A stretch of 43,200 nt of DNA. It comes from an uncultured Muribaculaceae bacterium. GTDB lineage: Bacteria > Bacteroidota > Bacteroidia > Bacteroidales > Muribaculaceae. Position numbers and translations under genes: made by a program. This document shows positions 14,825-22,383 of this stretch, in pieces (the stretch's first letter is position 1; every line of letters starts with the position of its first letter). The stretch covers positions 1 through 43,200 of the forward strand of contig CALUMZ010000016.1 of assembly GCA_944321865.1 (NCBI GenBank), read 5' to 3'. The notes under the pieces were generated by a model. It made no database searches and had not been told where the DNA came from. It saw nothing but the letters and a program-made list of their open reading frames with translations.

Positions 14825-15217
14825 TTAATCTTTGGGTATTACCGAACCCTCTATGGAGAGAGTGGTGCGTTTTTCCTTCCCGTTGGTCCTCACGGTAATG
14901 GTTTTCAAAAATCCTCCTTGGCGGCCTGCCGGGTTGAAATTGACTTTTATCACCCCTTTGCCATCGGGCTCGATAGGTCGTTTGGGGTAGTCGGGCGCGG
15001 TGCAGCCGCAAGTGGTTTTTACCGTCAATATCAGCAATGGTTCGGTACCGGTGTTGATGAATTCAAATTCACATGTTGCCACACCATCGGCTTCTTTTAT
15101 GTAGCCGAAGTCGTATGTCTTTTTGGGAAACGTAGCTTGGGCATACTTGTCGTCTTTGGCAATGCTTGCCGGTATTGCCATGAGAATCATTAATATAGCT
15201 AATACAAAATGTTTCAT
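14825..15217 (-). CDS. DUF1573 protein, single-domain exported form
   Basis: This 130-residue exported protein has a signal peptide (1-20, ending SIAKDDKY). It then has a single DUF1573 domain with YDFGYI, FEFINTGTEPLLI, KTTCGCTAPDYPKRPI and VNFNPAGRQGGFLKTITV, the canonical motif order of the family. It is a short version of the next gene (13666-14769), so the two look like paralogues from a duplication. A minus-strand -7 box TATTTTTG (15251-15258) lies 33 bases upstream and probably drives DUF1573-DUF1573-meaB (and possibly the R-M genes). Confidence 0.85.
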   Translation of the reverse strand: MKHFVLAILMILMAIPASIAKDDKYAQATFPKKTYDFGYIKEADGVATCEFEFINTGTEPLLILTVKTTCGCTAPDYPKRPIEPDGKGVIKVNFNPAGRQGGFLKTITVRTNGKEKRTTLSIEGSVIPKD

Positions 15218-15250
15218 GTTGTTACGGATAACAGAGATGGGTTACATTTG

Positions 15251-15258
15251 CAAAAATA
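15251..15258 (-). promoter_or_regulatory. -7 box for the DUF1573-DUF1573-meaB unit
   Basis: The minus strand reads TATTTTTG, matching TAnnTTTG, 33 bases before ATG 15217. TTTG-like bases lie further upstream. The gap 15218-15526 otherwise holds the palindrome at 15414-15441 and the LOG-gene promoter, and no gene. Confidence 0.5.
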
Positions 15259-15413
15259 CTAATTTAACCACAAAATGCCATTGGTGCCCGTTTAAATTTT
15301 ACATAAGTGAGTTTTTCGGTGGTGGCGGTGAGTGCGGGTCGGAATTGATTTCCCGCAGGTTACACGGTCTTATGCAAAGTGTTGCAAAACTAATTTTTTA
15401 TGGCATTGTGGTT

Positions 15414-15441
15414 GTAAAGACGCAAAATTTTGCGTCTCTAC
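15414..15441. repeat. 28-bp palindromic repeat, copy 1
   Basis: The perfect palindrome AGACGCAAAATTTTGCGTCT (15418-15437), flanked by GTAA and CTAC, is identical over 28 bp to 42912-42939. Here it lies alone between divergent genes. In the second copy it is an internal part of the MITE-like element. Such palindromes are common as dispersed repeats in Bacteroidales. Confidence 0.8.
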
Positions 15442-15510
15442 GGAGCCGGGCTGGTAAAAAAACTGACGTATAAGGTTTTATGTGATGAGGTTCGGTATCG
15501 AGATTATTTG

Positions 15511-15518
15511 TAACTTTG
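15511..15518 (+). promoter_or_regulatory. -7 box that fixes the LOG-gene start
   Basis: TAACTTTG matches the -7 consensus. It lies downstream of an in-frame ATG at 15482 and eight bases upstream of ATG 15527, so the shorter start is the likely one. Confidence 0.55.
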
Positions 15519-15526
15519 CGGGCACA

Positions 15527-16111
15527 ATGGAGGATCTGAAAGAAATATGCGTGTTTGCTGCTTCGAGCAGCAGGGTGGCGCAGCGGTATGTCGATGAGGC
15601 TTATAAGTTGGGCCGGGAATTTGCCGCAGCCGGGGTGGCTTGCATCAATGGCGCCGGCCGAGAGGGACTGATGCGCGCCGTCAGCGACGGAGTGCTTGAC
15701 GGTGGCGGACGTGCCGTGGGCATCATACCACAGTTCATGGTCGATAACGGTTGGCAATATGACCGTTTGAGCGAGATTGTCGTAACGCCCGACATGCACA
15801 CCCGCAAGCAGACTATGGCACGGCGGGCCGATGCCGTGGTGGCGTTGCCGGGTGGTTGCGGCACACTCGAGGAGTTGCTTGAAATCATCACGTGGAAGCA
15901 ATTGGGGCTTTTCCACAAGCCAATAGTGATGTTAAATGTAGACGGCTTTTTCAATCCGTTGCTTGATATGCTCGGGCGTTGTGTTGATGAGCACTTCATG
16001 AAAATTTCGCACGGACACCTGTGGCATGTTGCCAATGATGCTTCCGATGTTCTGCCTCTTCTTGCATCTGTCGACATCTATGCCGACGATATGGTGGAAT
16101 CAAAATATTAG
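15527..16111 (+). CDS. LOG family protein (TIGR00730), nucleoside 5'-monophosphate phosphoribohydrolase-like
   Basis: This 194-residue Rossmann-fold protein has the signature PGGCGTLEELLE (108-119) with the catalytic Glu, and MHTRKQ (90-95) with the Arg/Lys that bind the phosphate. An NGAGREGLMRAV segment (41-52) is equivalent to GGG.GLMG. Family members release adenine or cytokinin-type bases from nucleoside monophosphates; the bacterial role is often purine salvage or is unclear. A longer frame reaches 15482, but the promoter-like TAACTTTG at 15511 lies inside it, so ATG 15527 is chosen. It is followed after three bases by the DUF4271 gene and starts the conserved DUF4271-hemD unit. Confidence 0.9.
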   Translation: MEDLKEICVFAASSSRVAQRYVDEAYKLGREFAAAGVACINGAGREGLMRAVSDGVLDGGGRAVGIIPQFMVDNGWQYDRLSEIVVTPDMHTRKQTMARRADAVVALPGGCGTLEELLEIITWKQLGLFHKPIVMLNVDGFFNPLLDMLGRCVDEHFMKISHGHLWHVANDASDVLPLLASVDIYADDMVESKY

Positions 16112-16114
16112 ACA

Positions 16115-16960
16115 ATGGCACAGCAGCAAAGTCATATTGGTGCAGACAGCATTCAGTCGATTACCGCGACGGCAGGATATTTCGATTCGCTGCCGGGCGA
16201 TAATGGTTGCGACACGGCGTTCTTGAGTTCGGTTGCGGCCCGGCATGTCGAAATCCCTGCGCCTGTAGCAAATTCCGAGTGCCGACCGGTGTTCCCTCTC
16301 AACGACACCGGGACTATAGCATTGTTGCTTTTGGTCTTTTTGTCGATTGCCTTGAATTACAAAAAAGGGCATAAATATTTCTCGCATCTGGGCAGTTACT
16401 TGTTTTCGGTACGTCGCAGGCAGAACAATTTTGACGACCACACCGTGAGCGAAACCAACATGATGTCGGCGCTGATTGCCAATACATGCGCCATGGGCGG
16501 AATCATCATATACCTCGCCGTGGGGTATTACCGGCCGGAATTGGTCGTCGGGCAACCGGTCGCAAAATATGTGTGGGCGTTATCGGCATTTGTGTTGCTC
16601 TTTTTCCTTGCGCAACAATTGTTGTATCGGCTGTTGGGCTATACATTTTTGCCCGATAAAATATCTCGCAAGCTTCTCATCGACGGTTTCAATTCTTCGC
16701 AGTCGGCTATGGGGCTCTTCTTGATTCCATTGGCGTTTGTCATGCTGCTATTCCCGGCAACGCTCGAACCGATGCTATACGTCGCGGCAATGTTTTACAT
16801 TTTTGCACGTATAGTGTTTATTTGTAAAGGTTTTAGAATTTTTTTCAACAATTTGGCGTCGTTGCTTTATTTTATTTTGTACCTTTGCAGCGTTGAAATT
16901 GTGCCCGTTATTCTCTCTTTCACTGGGGCAATATTTTTATGTGGAATATTACAATCATAA
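16115..16960 (+). CDS. DUF4271 integral membrane protein
   Basis: This 281-residue protein has a soluble, low-complexity N-terminal segment (1-65) and then about six to seven membrane spans, e.g. GTIALLLLVFLSIAL (66-80), IANTCAMGGIIIYLAVGYY, VWALSAFVLLFFLAQQLLYRL, MGLFLIPLAFVMLLFP and a last pair near 245-275. DUF4271 occurs throughout Bacteroidetes directly before hemD, as here; function is unknown, with a link to haem or envelope biogenesis suggested by context. Its stop lies 14 bases before the chosen hemD start, so translation may be coupled. It follows the LOG gene after three bases. Confidence 0.85.
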   Translation: MAQQQSHIGADSIQSITATAGYFDSLPGDNGCDTAFLSSVAARHVEIPAPVANSECRPVFPLNDTGTIALLLLVFLSIALNYKKGHKYFSHLGSYLFSVRRRQNNFDDHTVSETNMMSALIANTCAMGGIIIYLAVGYYRPELVVGQPVAKYVWALSAFVLLFFLAQQLLYRLLGYTFLPDKISRKLLIDGFNSSQSAMGLFLIPLAFVMLLFPATLEPMLYVAAMFYIFARIVFICKGFRIFFNNLASLLYFILYLCSVEIVPVILSFTGAIFLCGILQS

Positions 16961-16973
16961 AAACGCAGCTAAA

Positions 16974-17729
16974 GTGGATATTAAGAAAATTCTGATTTCA
17001 CAACCAAAACCGGAATCTGACAAATCTCCCTACTACGACATTGCTCAAAAGTACGGCGTAGAAGTGGTTTTCCGACCGTTTATAAAGGTTGAGGGATTGA
17101 CTTCAAAGGAGTTCAGACAGTCGAAAATTTCAATTTCCGACTATACAGCGGTGATATTCACTGCGAAAACTGCCATAGACCATTTTTTCCGCCTGTGCGA
17201 AGAAATGCGCATCAACATTCCCGATACGATGAAGTATTTCTGCACGAGCGAAACCATAGCTCACTATTTGCAGAAGTATATCGTGTATCGCAAGCGCAAA
17301 ATATTCTATGGCGTTTCGGGCAAGCTCGACGATGAAAAGTTGCTCAAGGACCTCACTAAGCACAACAAGGAAAAATTCTTGTTCCCCATTTCGGATGTAC
17401 ATCGTGACAACCTGAGCATTCTCGATGCCAACAAGATTCCTTACACCAAGGCTGTGATGTACCGCACGGTAAGCAACGACTTTGGGAAGGATGAGCCGTT
17501 TGATTATGACATGCTCATCTTCTTCAGCCCTGCCGGGATAAAGTCGCTGTTGAAGAATTTCCCCGATTTCCACCAAGGCGACATCAAAATTGGTTGTTTC
17601 GGAGAAACCACCGCCAAGGCTGTGGAGGCCGATGGGTTGAGGCTCGACCTCAGCGCACCGAGTGCCGAAGCCCCCTCGATGACCGCAGCCCTCGACAAGT
17701 ATCTGAAAAACCTGCAAGGTAAAAACTGA
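16974..17729 (+). CDS. hemD: Uroporphyrinogen-III synthase
   Basis: This enzyme closes and inverts ring D of hydroxymethylbilane to form uroporphyrinogen III, the branch point to haem and B12. From the GTG at 16974 the protein has 251 residues. It starts VDIKKILISQPKP and continues with KSPYYDIAQKYGVEVVFRPF, YTAVIFTAKTAIDHFFRLCEE and DMLIFFSPAGIKSLLKNF, all typical of Bacteroidetes HemD, with two Rossmann-like lobes. The open frame extends to an ATG at 16893, but that lies inside the DUF4271 gene and would add an unrelated 27-residue tail, so the GTG start is preferred. A strong terminator follows at 17806-17856. Confidence 0.9.
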   Translation: MDIKKILISQPKPESDKSPYYDIAQKYGVEVVFRPFIKVEGLTSKEFRQSKISISDYTAVIFTAKTAIDHFFRLCEEMRINIPDTMKYFCTSETIAHYLQKYIVYRKRKIFYGVSGKLDDEKLLKDLTKHNKEKFLFPISDVHRDNLSILDANKIPYTKAVMYRTVSNDFGKDEPFDYDMLIFFSPAGIKSLLKNFPDFHQGDIKIGCFGETTAKAVEADGLRLDLSAPSAEAPSMTAALDKYLKNLQGKN

Positions 17730-17805
17730 TTTTCTCCGCGCGCAGAGTGGAGAGTCTTTTTCAGACATAAAGACAAAAAAAACATATTGTTTTTTTAAAA
17801 GACAT

Positions 17806-17856
17806 ATATTTCACAGCATCTCCCAATGACCGGGGACGCTGTGAAATATGTTTTTT
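17806..17856 (+). terminator. Intrinsic terminator after hemD
   Basis: ATATTTCACAGC (17806-17817) pairs perfectly with GCTGTGAAATAT (17838-17849), with a 20-nt loop, followed by G and six T (17851-17856). This is a classic plus-strand rho-independent terminator, 77 bases after the hemD stop. Confidence 0.85.
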
Positions 17857-17863
17857 GCTGCCC

Positions 17864-17974
17864 GTAGAGACGTGGCATTGCCGCATCTCGCTGCTGCCAC
17901 AATCGCATAAAGCGTTGAGTATTAGGGTATGTACTTTGACACCCAGTTGTAAAAAGGGAATTTTGATACACCTC
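17864..17974. repeat. Truncated copy of the MITE-like element
   Basis: A 27-bp unit starting GTAGAGACGTGGCATTGCC (17864-17890) matches, with one inserted T, the reverse complement of 42994-43019. It is followed by a right terminal repeat ATTTTGATACACCTC (17960-17974), which lacks one C relative to the perfect copy. No left terminal repeat is present, so this is a degraded or partial copy. Confidence 0.6.
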
Positions 17975-18004
17975 TCCTACGACAATGGGGCGAAAAATAT
18001 GTCT

Positions 18005-18198
18005 TTAAACCCAAAACGGTCATTAGACCGCAAAGATTTGTTTTGATTGTGCTTTTTATGTCGCTTTTTAGTTTCTGTCGTCATCTTTTCAATGCACAAA
18101 CCTTGACATAGCCCGCTATGCCTGCGGCTTGTGCATTGAAAACCTGCCCGACATAATCCTAAAAATCGCCATAAAATCTAATGACCGATTTGGGTTAA
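18005..18198. repeat. 194-bp imperfect palindrome with terminal inverted repeats
   Basis: Left end 18005-18027 (TTAAACCCAAAACGGTCATT and AGA) is the imperfect inverse of 18177-18198 (rc TTAACCCAAATCGGTCATTA and GA). Inside, TTTTCAATGCACAA (18086-18099) pairs exactly with TTGTGCATTGAAAA (18129-18142). The whole can fold as one long hairpin. A lone end occurs at 7712-7730. Structure and repetition suggest a MITE or REP-like element without coding capacity. Confidence 0.7.
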
Positions 18199-18278
18199 AA
18201 AACAATATGTTTTTCTGTCTTTTTGTCTAAAAAACTTTTTGTTGCCTTGCTGCGGGCTGTTATTCCGCCGATTTTGAG

Positions 18279-18286
18279 TAAATTTG
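18279..18286 (+). promoter_or_regulatory. -7 box for rnpA-yidD-tatD
   Basis: TAAATTTG matches TAnnTTTG and lies nine bases before ATG 18296. A TTG that could serve as an earlier rnpA start lies inside the box, so the ATG is preferred. Confidence 0.5.
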
Positions 18287-18295
18287 CGCATACTT

Positions 18296-18724
18296 ATGCA
18301 AGGTAACAGATTATACAAGCGAGAAAAGTTGTGCAGCCGCACCGCCATCGACATGCTCTTTGCCGGCGGCCGCAGCGTCGTTGCCTACCCGTTACGTGCC
18401 GTGGTGGCTGTGAAACGGTGCGGCGATGACACCGGCAGTGAGCCCGGGCAGGACATCGTTGCCAAGTTCATGATAACCGTGCCAAAGAAGAAGATACGCA
18501 CGGCCGTGGGGCGTGTGCTTGTACGTCGGCGCATACGCGAGGCTTACCGCTTGAATCGTTCCATCCTTGCACAGGCATTGCAACCGGCCGGCAGTGTTGC
18601 CGAAATTGCATTCTTGTATATGGACACCTCGATTGCCGATTATGCGACAATCGAAGCAAGTATGAAAAAACTGCTCGGCAAAATCTCCTCGCAAGTTGCC
18701 GGCAAGGAGGGGGGCGCGCATTGA
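18296..18724 (+). CDS. rnpA: Ribonuclease P protein component
   Basis: This 142-residue basic protein assists the RNase P RNA in maturing tRNA 5' ends. It begins [20 protein letters not shown] (the usual KREKLKS...ID.LF opening), has [15 protein letters not shown] and the RNR motif [13 protein letters not shown]. Length and order are typical of Bacteroidetes. The ATG at 18296 is chosen because the -7 box at 18279 overlaps the upstream alternative. The stop TGA (18722-18724) overlaps the yidD ATG, indicating translational coupling. Confidence 0.95.
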   Translation: MQGNRLYKREKLCSRTAIDMLFAGGRSVVAYPLRAVVAVKRCGDDTGSEPGQDIVAKFMITVPKKKIRTAVGRVLVRRRIREAYRLNRSILAQALQPAGSVAEIAFLYMDTSIADYATIEASMKKLLGKISSQVAGKEGGAH

Positions 18725-18954
18725 TGCAAACGTTAAAAAAAATATTGGTGGCCCTGCTCGTCCTGCCCATTCAATTTTACCGGCACTGCATTTCCCCGCT
18801 TTTCCCGCCGGTGTGCAGGTTCACGCCCACATGCAGCCAATATGCCATCGAAGCCTTGCGCAAGCATGGCCCGGTGCGAGGCTTGTGGCTTGCCATAAAA
18901 CGCATTTGCCGTTGCAACCCGTGGGGCGGCAGCGGCTATGACCCCGTGCCATGA
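18724..18954 (+). CDS. yidD: Membrane protein insertion efficiency factor YidD
   Basis: This 76-residue peripheral membrane protein acts with YidC/Sec in membrane-protein insertion. The N-terminal amphipathic helix [16 protein letters not shown] is followed by [38 protein letters not shown] and [15 protein letters not shown], the full set of family motifs with all conserved cysteines. It overlaps rnpA by one base at the start and tatD by four bases (ATGA at 18951) at the end. This is the standard rnpA-yidD order found in many bacteria. Confidence 0.95.
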   Translation: MQTLKKILVALLVLPIQFYRHCISPLFPPVCRFTPTCSQYAIEALRKHGPVRGLWLAIKRICRCNPWGGSGYDPVP

Positions 18955-19574
18955 TAAAAGATATTCACACTCACCGCATCGATGCCCGTGAAGCCGTTAT
19001 CAGCGTCAATCCGTGGGAGTTTGCTCCTGTGGAGGGATTATACTATTCGGTGGGAATACACCCTTGGCAGGTCGGCCGTGCCACCGATGCCGATTTCGAC
19101 CGGCTCGCCGAATGTGCCACATCGGGCAACGTGTTGATGATTGGCGAGTGCGGCATCGACAAGTTGCGCGGTGGCGAGCTGTCGATGCAGACGGGTGTGC
19201 TTGAGCGGCACATAGCACTGTCGGAGCAGGTGTGCAAGCCGCTTGTGCTGCATTGCGTGAGGGCAAGCAACGAATTGTGTCGGTTGCGTCGGCAGTTGCG
19301 CCCGAGTATGCCGTGGATAGTGCACGGATTCCGCGGAAACGCCCGCGTGGCAAGCCAACTGCTCGATGCCGGTTTCTACCTGTCATACGGTGAACGATTC
19401 AACCCCGGGGCATTGGCAATCACTCCCGCCGACCGCCTGCTTGCCGAGACCGACGAGTCACTGCTGCCAATCGACGAAATCTACCGCCGCCTCGCCGCCG
19501 CCCGCCAAATTGAAGTTGATGAGTTTGTGCGTAACGTGGAAGAAGTCGTGAAAGAGCTGCTTAAAGTAGGTTAA
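18951..19574 (+). CDS. TatD family metal-dependent hydrolase
   Basis: This 207-residue protein is a short member of the TatD DNase/amidohydrolase family (usual length about 260). Metal-binding DIHTHR (4-9, His6 and His8), GIHPWQ (39-44), IGECGID (65-71), PLVLHCVRA (98-106) and LAETDES (about 164-170) are all visible, so both metal sites appear complete. Activity in characterised members is 3'-5' exonuclease or hydrolysis of modified nucleotides. It is translationally coupled to yidD through an ATGA overlap. The shorter length comes from loss of loop regions, not from a truncated end. Confidence 0.85.
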   Translation: MIKDIHTHRIDAREAVISVNPWEFAPVEGLYYSVGIHPWQVGRATDADFDRLAECATSGNVLMIGECGIDKLRGGELSMQTGVLERHIALSEQVCKPLVLHCVRASNELCRLRRQLRPSMPWIVHGFRGNARVASQLLDAGFYLSYGERFNPGALAITPADRLLAETDESLLPIDEIYRRLAAARQIEVDEFVRNVEEVVKELLKVG

Positions 19575-19649
19575 TATGGGCGTTTTATTTGGCGGTTTCG
19601 TTTATTGTTGCAATCTTTGTAGGTGTAACAATCAAATTTATAGACGAAT

Positions 19650-19970
19650 ATGAAGAAATCAGTAATATTGGCTTTAGTGGCTTGCGTTGCCGTGATATTT
19701 TCGGTAATGGCATTTGCAGGCAATGACGACAATACAACCGGCAACAACGGTAACAAGAAAGTGGAATGCTGCTGCGGACAGGCTTGCGGCTGCGAGGGCG
19801 AATGCCCTTGCGGTGTCGACTGTACCAATTGCGAATATTGCCAAAACCATGAATATTGCAGCACATGTAAAGAATGCCACCACAAAGGTTACTGCTGTGA
19901 CTATGACGGTAACCGCCATCCGCGTCATCGCCACCACCGTCACGGTGGTTGTTGCCGCCCCTGCAACTAA
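19650..19970 (+). CDS. Exported cysteine/histidine-rich small protein
   Basis: This 106-residue protein has a signal peptide (1-23, core VILALVACVAVIFSVMAFAG). A Thr/Asn linker follows, then a region with 18 cysteines in about 83 residues, arranged as CCCGQACGCEGECPCG, CTNCEYC, CSTCKEC and a final GGCCRPCN. A histidine/arginine-rich stretch (RHPRHRHHRHGG) lies just before the end. The density of CxxC and CxC pairs resembles metallothionein-like or disulfide-knot proteins. Export suggests binding of metal (zinc, copper) or a structural disulfide role in the envelope. I recognise no family. It is a single gene with its own upstream region and converges on the CcsBA gene. Confidence 0.75.
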   Translation: MKKSVILALVACVAVIFSVMAFAGNDDNTTGNNGNKKVECCCGQACGCEGECPCGVDCTNCEYCQNHEYCSTCKECHHKGYCCDYDGNRHPRHRHHRHGGCCRPCN

Positions 19971-19999
19971 AAGTTTTGTTTGTCTTATGATAAATGAGG

Positions 20000-20034
20000 C
20001 AGAGCGGGAACAGTGCGAATCTGTTCCCGCTCTG
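20000..20034. terminator. Convergent terminator hairpin
   Basis: CAGAGCGGGAACAG (20000-20013) and CTGTTCCCGCTCTG (20021-20034) form a perfect 14-bp stem with a 7-nt loop, between the convergent Cys-rich and CcsBA genes. U-tracts are weak in both directions; a bidirectional role is inferred. Confidence 0.7.
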
Positions 20035-20055
20035 TCGTCATATAGTTCTTGCATG

Positions 20056-22290
20056 TCAGGCGTAGCTGTGCAGGCCGGCCATGATGAAATTGGCACCGAA
20101 GTAGGTTATCAACACGCTCAAGAATGCTATTATCGTGAACCAATGGAATGCCATTGGACGGCGCAGTGCAGGGAGCGAGTCGGTGTGCAGTGCGGCGGCA
20201 TACACGAGCAAGGTAATCAACGCCCAAGTCTCCTTGGGATCCCATCCCCAATAACGTCCCCACGAAACGTTTGCCCATACGGCTCCGATGAATATGCCTG
20301 CGGTGAGCAGGAACACTGCCGGGTAGAGTATCAACCGGCTCATCACCTGTAACCGTTCTATTTGCCGGATGTTACGATGGCTTGAACTGTTGATGATGAC
20401 GGCGGCAACTCCATTGAACATGGCAAAGCCGAAGAGCGAATAGGAAATCATGATGACGGCCACATGAATGCTAAGCAGCGGCGAAGACAGCACCGGCATC
20501 AACTGTGTCACCGAAGGGTTTGCCTCGCCAAGCATGGCCACGAGCAATGAAAAGCCGCAAAGCATGAACCCGAATGAAAGAATAGTCTCGAACCGGCGAT
20601 ATGCGGCAATTGTGATGACGGCTATGCAGGCTGCCATCAATAGCATAGTCTCAAAGCCGTTGGAAGCAGGGAAGTGTCCACCGATGATTCCACGCAATGT
20701 CAAGATTGTGATTATGTAGACAAGCACTATCGCCATCATTGCGGCAAGCAGTGTGCTCACGCGCGACCGTCGGTTGCCGGTGTGTTGCCGCGTCATGCGC
20801 CGGCAATAAAAGAAAAACGACACTATGCCGATGGCAAGGCTCGTCATGGCTGCCGGTCGGGTGAAGTCGAGAGTGTTGTAAATCTTTTCGGCCTTGAAAC
20901 GCATCTCGTCGGGAAGGCGGCCTGTGGCTTCTTTGCGTTGATATTCTTTGACCTTCACCAATAGTGTATCGACGGCGATAAAGTCTTTTCGTCCCACTTG
21001 TTCGGCAATGTAGTTCATGCAATACCTGACGAAAGTCCATTGCGGCTGAGGCATCGTTGCCGGTAGCCGGTCGGTGACGGAGTACCACGTTACGTCGTTC
21101 ATGGTGCTGTCACGGTAAGGAAACAGTTTCAGGGCATTGCCCGTGCACACCATGCTTGCAAGGCTGAATTTCTCGTCGGCCTCGCTCACTCCGCGCAGGT
21201 CTTTTATGCCCGTCCCCGTTTGCCTTGCCCCTTCGAGTTTGTAACCCCGGTTGTCGATAAAGTCGGTCAATCGGGCATACCGGCCGTCTATCCCGAGCAG
21301 ATGCCTTGCTTCACGGCTTTTGATGCGTATCATTGGTTCCTCTTTCCAACTGTCGTAATAGAAGAACCAACCGGTGAGTACCTGTTCGGCCGACAAACCT
21401 TTATACGATGGTTTCCCATAAAGTTTCACGGTAAAATCGCGGGCAAGCGTTTGCAACGGACATACGCGGTCGTTGTAATATACATACAAGTCGCCGAAGC
21501 GGGCTGCCGTACCTTCGGGCAGTGCCGGGGGTGTATTGCTTGCCGCTGCCGTAAATGCGGTGGCGGTGAGTACCATGACTAATGCCGATGTGCGCAATGA
21601 CGGGTGGCGCAGCAGTTGCCTGAACCGGCTGCTGCGGTCGAAGAAGAACAGCAGCATCGACAGTAGCAATAAGGCATAACCGATGTATGTAACAAGTATG
21701 CCATAGGGGTCGTGACTGATTGCCAGCGTGCTGCCGCAGCCGTCGGAGTCGTAGGTCGACTGGTAGAATCTGTACCCTCGGTAACTGTATACGTTGTTCA
21801 TCGACACCGTGCCACCATCGTCGGCTGTGCCGTCGTGAATGGTAATGTTGCTCACAAAGTCCATCGGGGCTTGCGTTCCCGGATAATACGTGAGCGTGAA
21901 ATTGTCGAGGCTTATATGAAACGGCATGGTGTGTGTATCGCCGTCGGAGGTGGTGAACGTGTTTGCCGGTGCGTCGTCGCATCGCAAGTGTATGCTCCCT
22001 TGTTCTCCCCATATATGGGTTATGAATGCCCCCGAGAGAATAATGGCAAATGCTGCATGCAATAGAAACACGGCTTTACGCCTTATTGTCTTCCTGACGA
22101 TAAGATAACAAATCGACGACAGGGCGATTGCCGCCCATAGTGCGACAAAAACAGGCGATCCGTAGAAATACGTGACTGCAACCTCGGTGCCATATAGGGT
22201 TTCAATGATTGTGGCGGCGGCAAGTATTGCGATGATTAGTGCCGTGAGGCCGAAGCAGGTGTTGCGTAGAAGTTTTGTCTTATTGGTCAT
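20056..22290 (-). CDS. Cytochrome c synthase CcsBA (system II, fused ResB-CcsA)
   Basis: This 744-residue polytopic membrane protein carries haem across the membrane and attaches it to CxxCH motifs of periplasmic cytochromes c. The N-terminal third is ResB/CcsB-like: membrane spans around 10-90, a periplasmic domain with FYQSTYDSDG, and a span near 210. The C-terminal third is CcsA-like with the haem-binding WWD motif WGRYWGWDPKETW (677-689) and several conserved histidines (SIHVAVIMISYS, ALHTDS, FHWF). A longer frame starts at 22359, but ATG 22290 (MTNKTKLL) places the first membrane span properly. It is last in the porin-imelysin-DHOR-CcsBA order, 93 bases after the di-heme protein gene, which needs exactly this activity. 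Confidence 0.9.
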   Translation of the reverse strand: MTNKTKLLRNTCFGLTALIIAILAAATIIETLYGTEVAVTYFYGSPVFVALWAAIALSSICYLIVRKTIRRKAVFLLHAAFAIILSGAFITHIWGEQGSIHLRCDDAPANTFTTSDGDTHTMPFHISLDNFTLTYYPGTQAPMDFVSNITIHDGTADDGGTVSMNNVYSYRGYRFYQSTYDSDGCGSTLAISHDPYGILVTYIGYALLLLSMLLFFFDRSSRFRQLLRHPSLRTSALVMVLTATAFTAAASNTPPALPEGTAARFGDLYVYYNDRVCPLQTLARDFTVKLYGKPSYKGLSAEQVLTGWFFYYDSWKEEPMIRIKSREARHLLGIDGRYARLTDFIDNRGYKLEGARQTGTGIKDLRGVSEADEKFSLASMVCTGNALKLFPYRDSTMNDVTWYSVTDRLPATMPQPQWTFVRYCMNYIAEQVGRKDFIAVDTLLVKVKEYQRKEATGRLPDEMRFKAEKIYNTLDFTRPAAMTSLAIGIVSFFFYCRRMTRQHTGNRRSRVSTLLAAMMAIVLVYIITILTLRGIIGGHFPASNGFETMLLMAACIAVITIAAYRRFETILSFGFMLCGFSLLVAMLGEANPSVTQLMPVLSSPLLSIHVAVIMISYSLFGFAMFNGVAAVIINSSSHRNIRQIERLQVMSRLILYPAVFLLTAGIFIGAVWANVSWGRYWGWDPKETWALITLLVYAAALHTDSLPALRRPMAFHWFTIIAFLSVLITYFGANFIMAGLHSYA

Positions 22291-22383
22291 TGCCGTGAAA
22301 TAGTAAGTAGAAGAAGTGGTGCACACCAAGTCAAAAGGACAGGCGTACACCACTCGCACTATTGAAATTTACAGAAATGTTCA

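Larger units (their letters stand above)
17763..18228. repeat. Intergenic block bounded by a long AT-rich inverted repeat
   Basis: A segment at 17763-17798, containing AAACATATTGTTTTTT, is the near-perfect reverse complement of 18195-18228, over about 34 bases. The ends enclose a 466-bp block that holds the hemD terminator, a truncated MITE-like element (17864-17974) and a long imperfect palindrome (18005-18198). No gene is visible between hemD and rnpA. Confidence 0.6.

Noticed and set aside
15482..15526. Upstream start for the LOG-family gene
   Set aside because: The -7 box TAACTTTG at 15511 lies inside the extension, so mRNA starting there could not contain it, and the extension has no family similarity.
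22291..22359. Longer N-terminus of CcsBA
   Set aside because: The extra 23 residues are polar and would disturb the first membrane span; the internal ATG gives the family's usual start.
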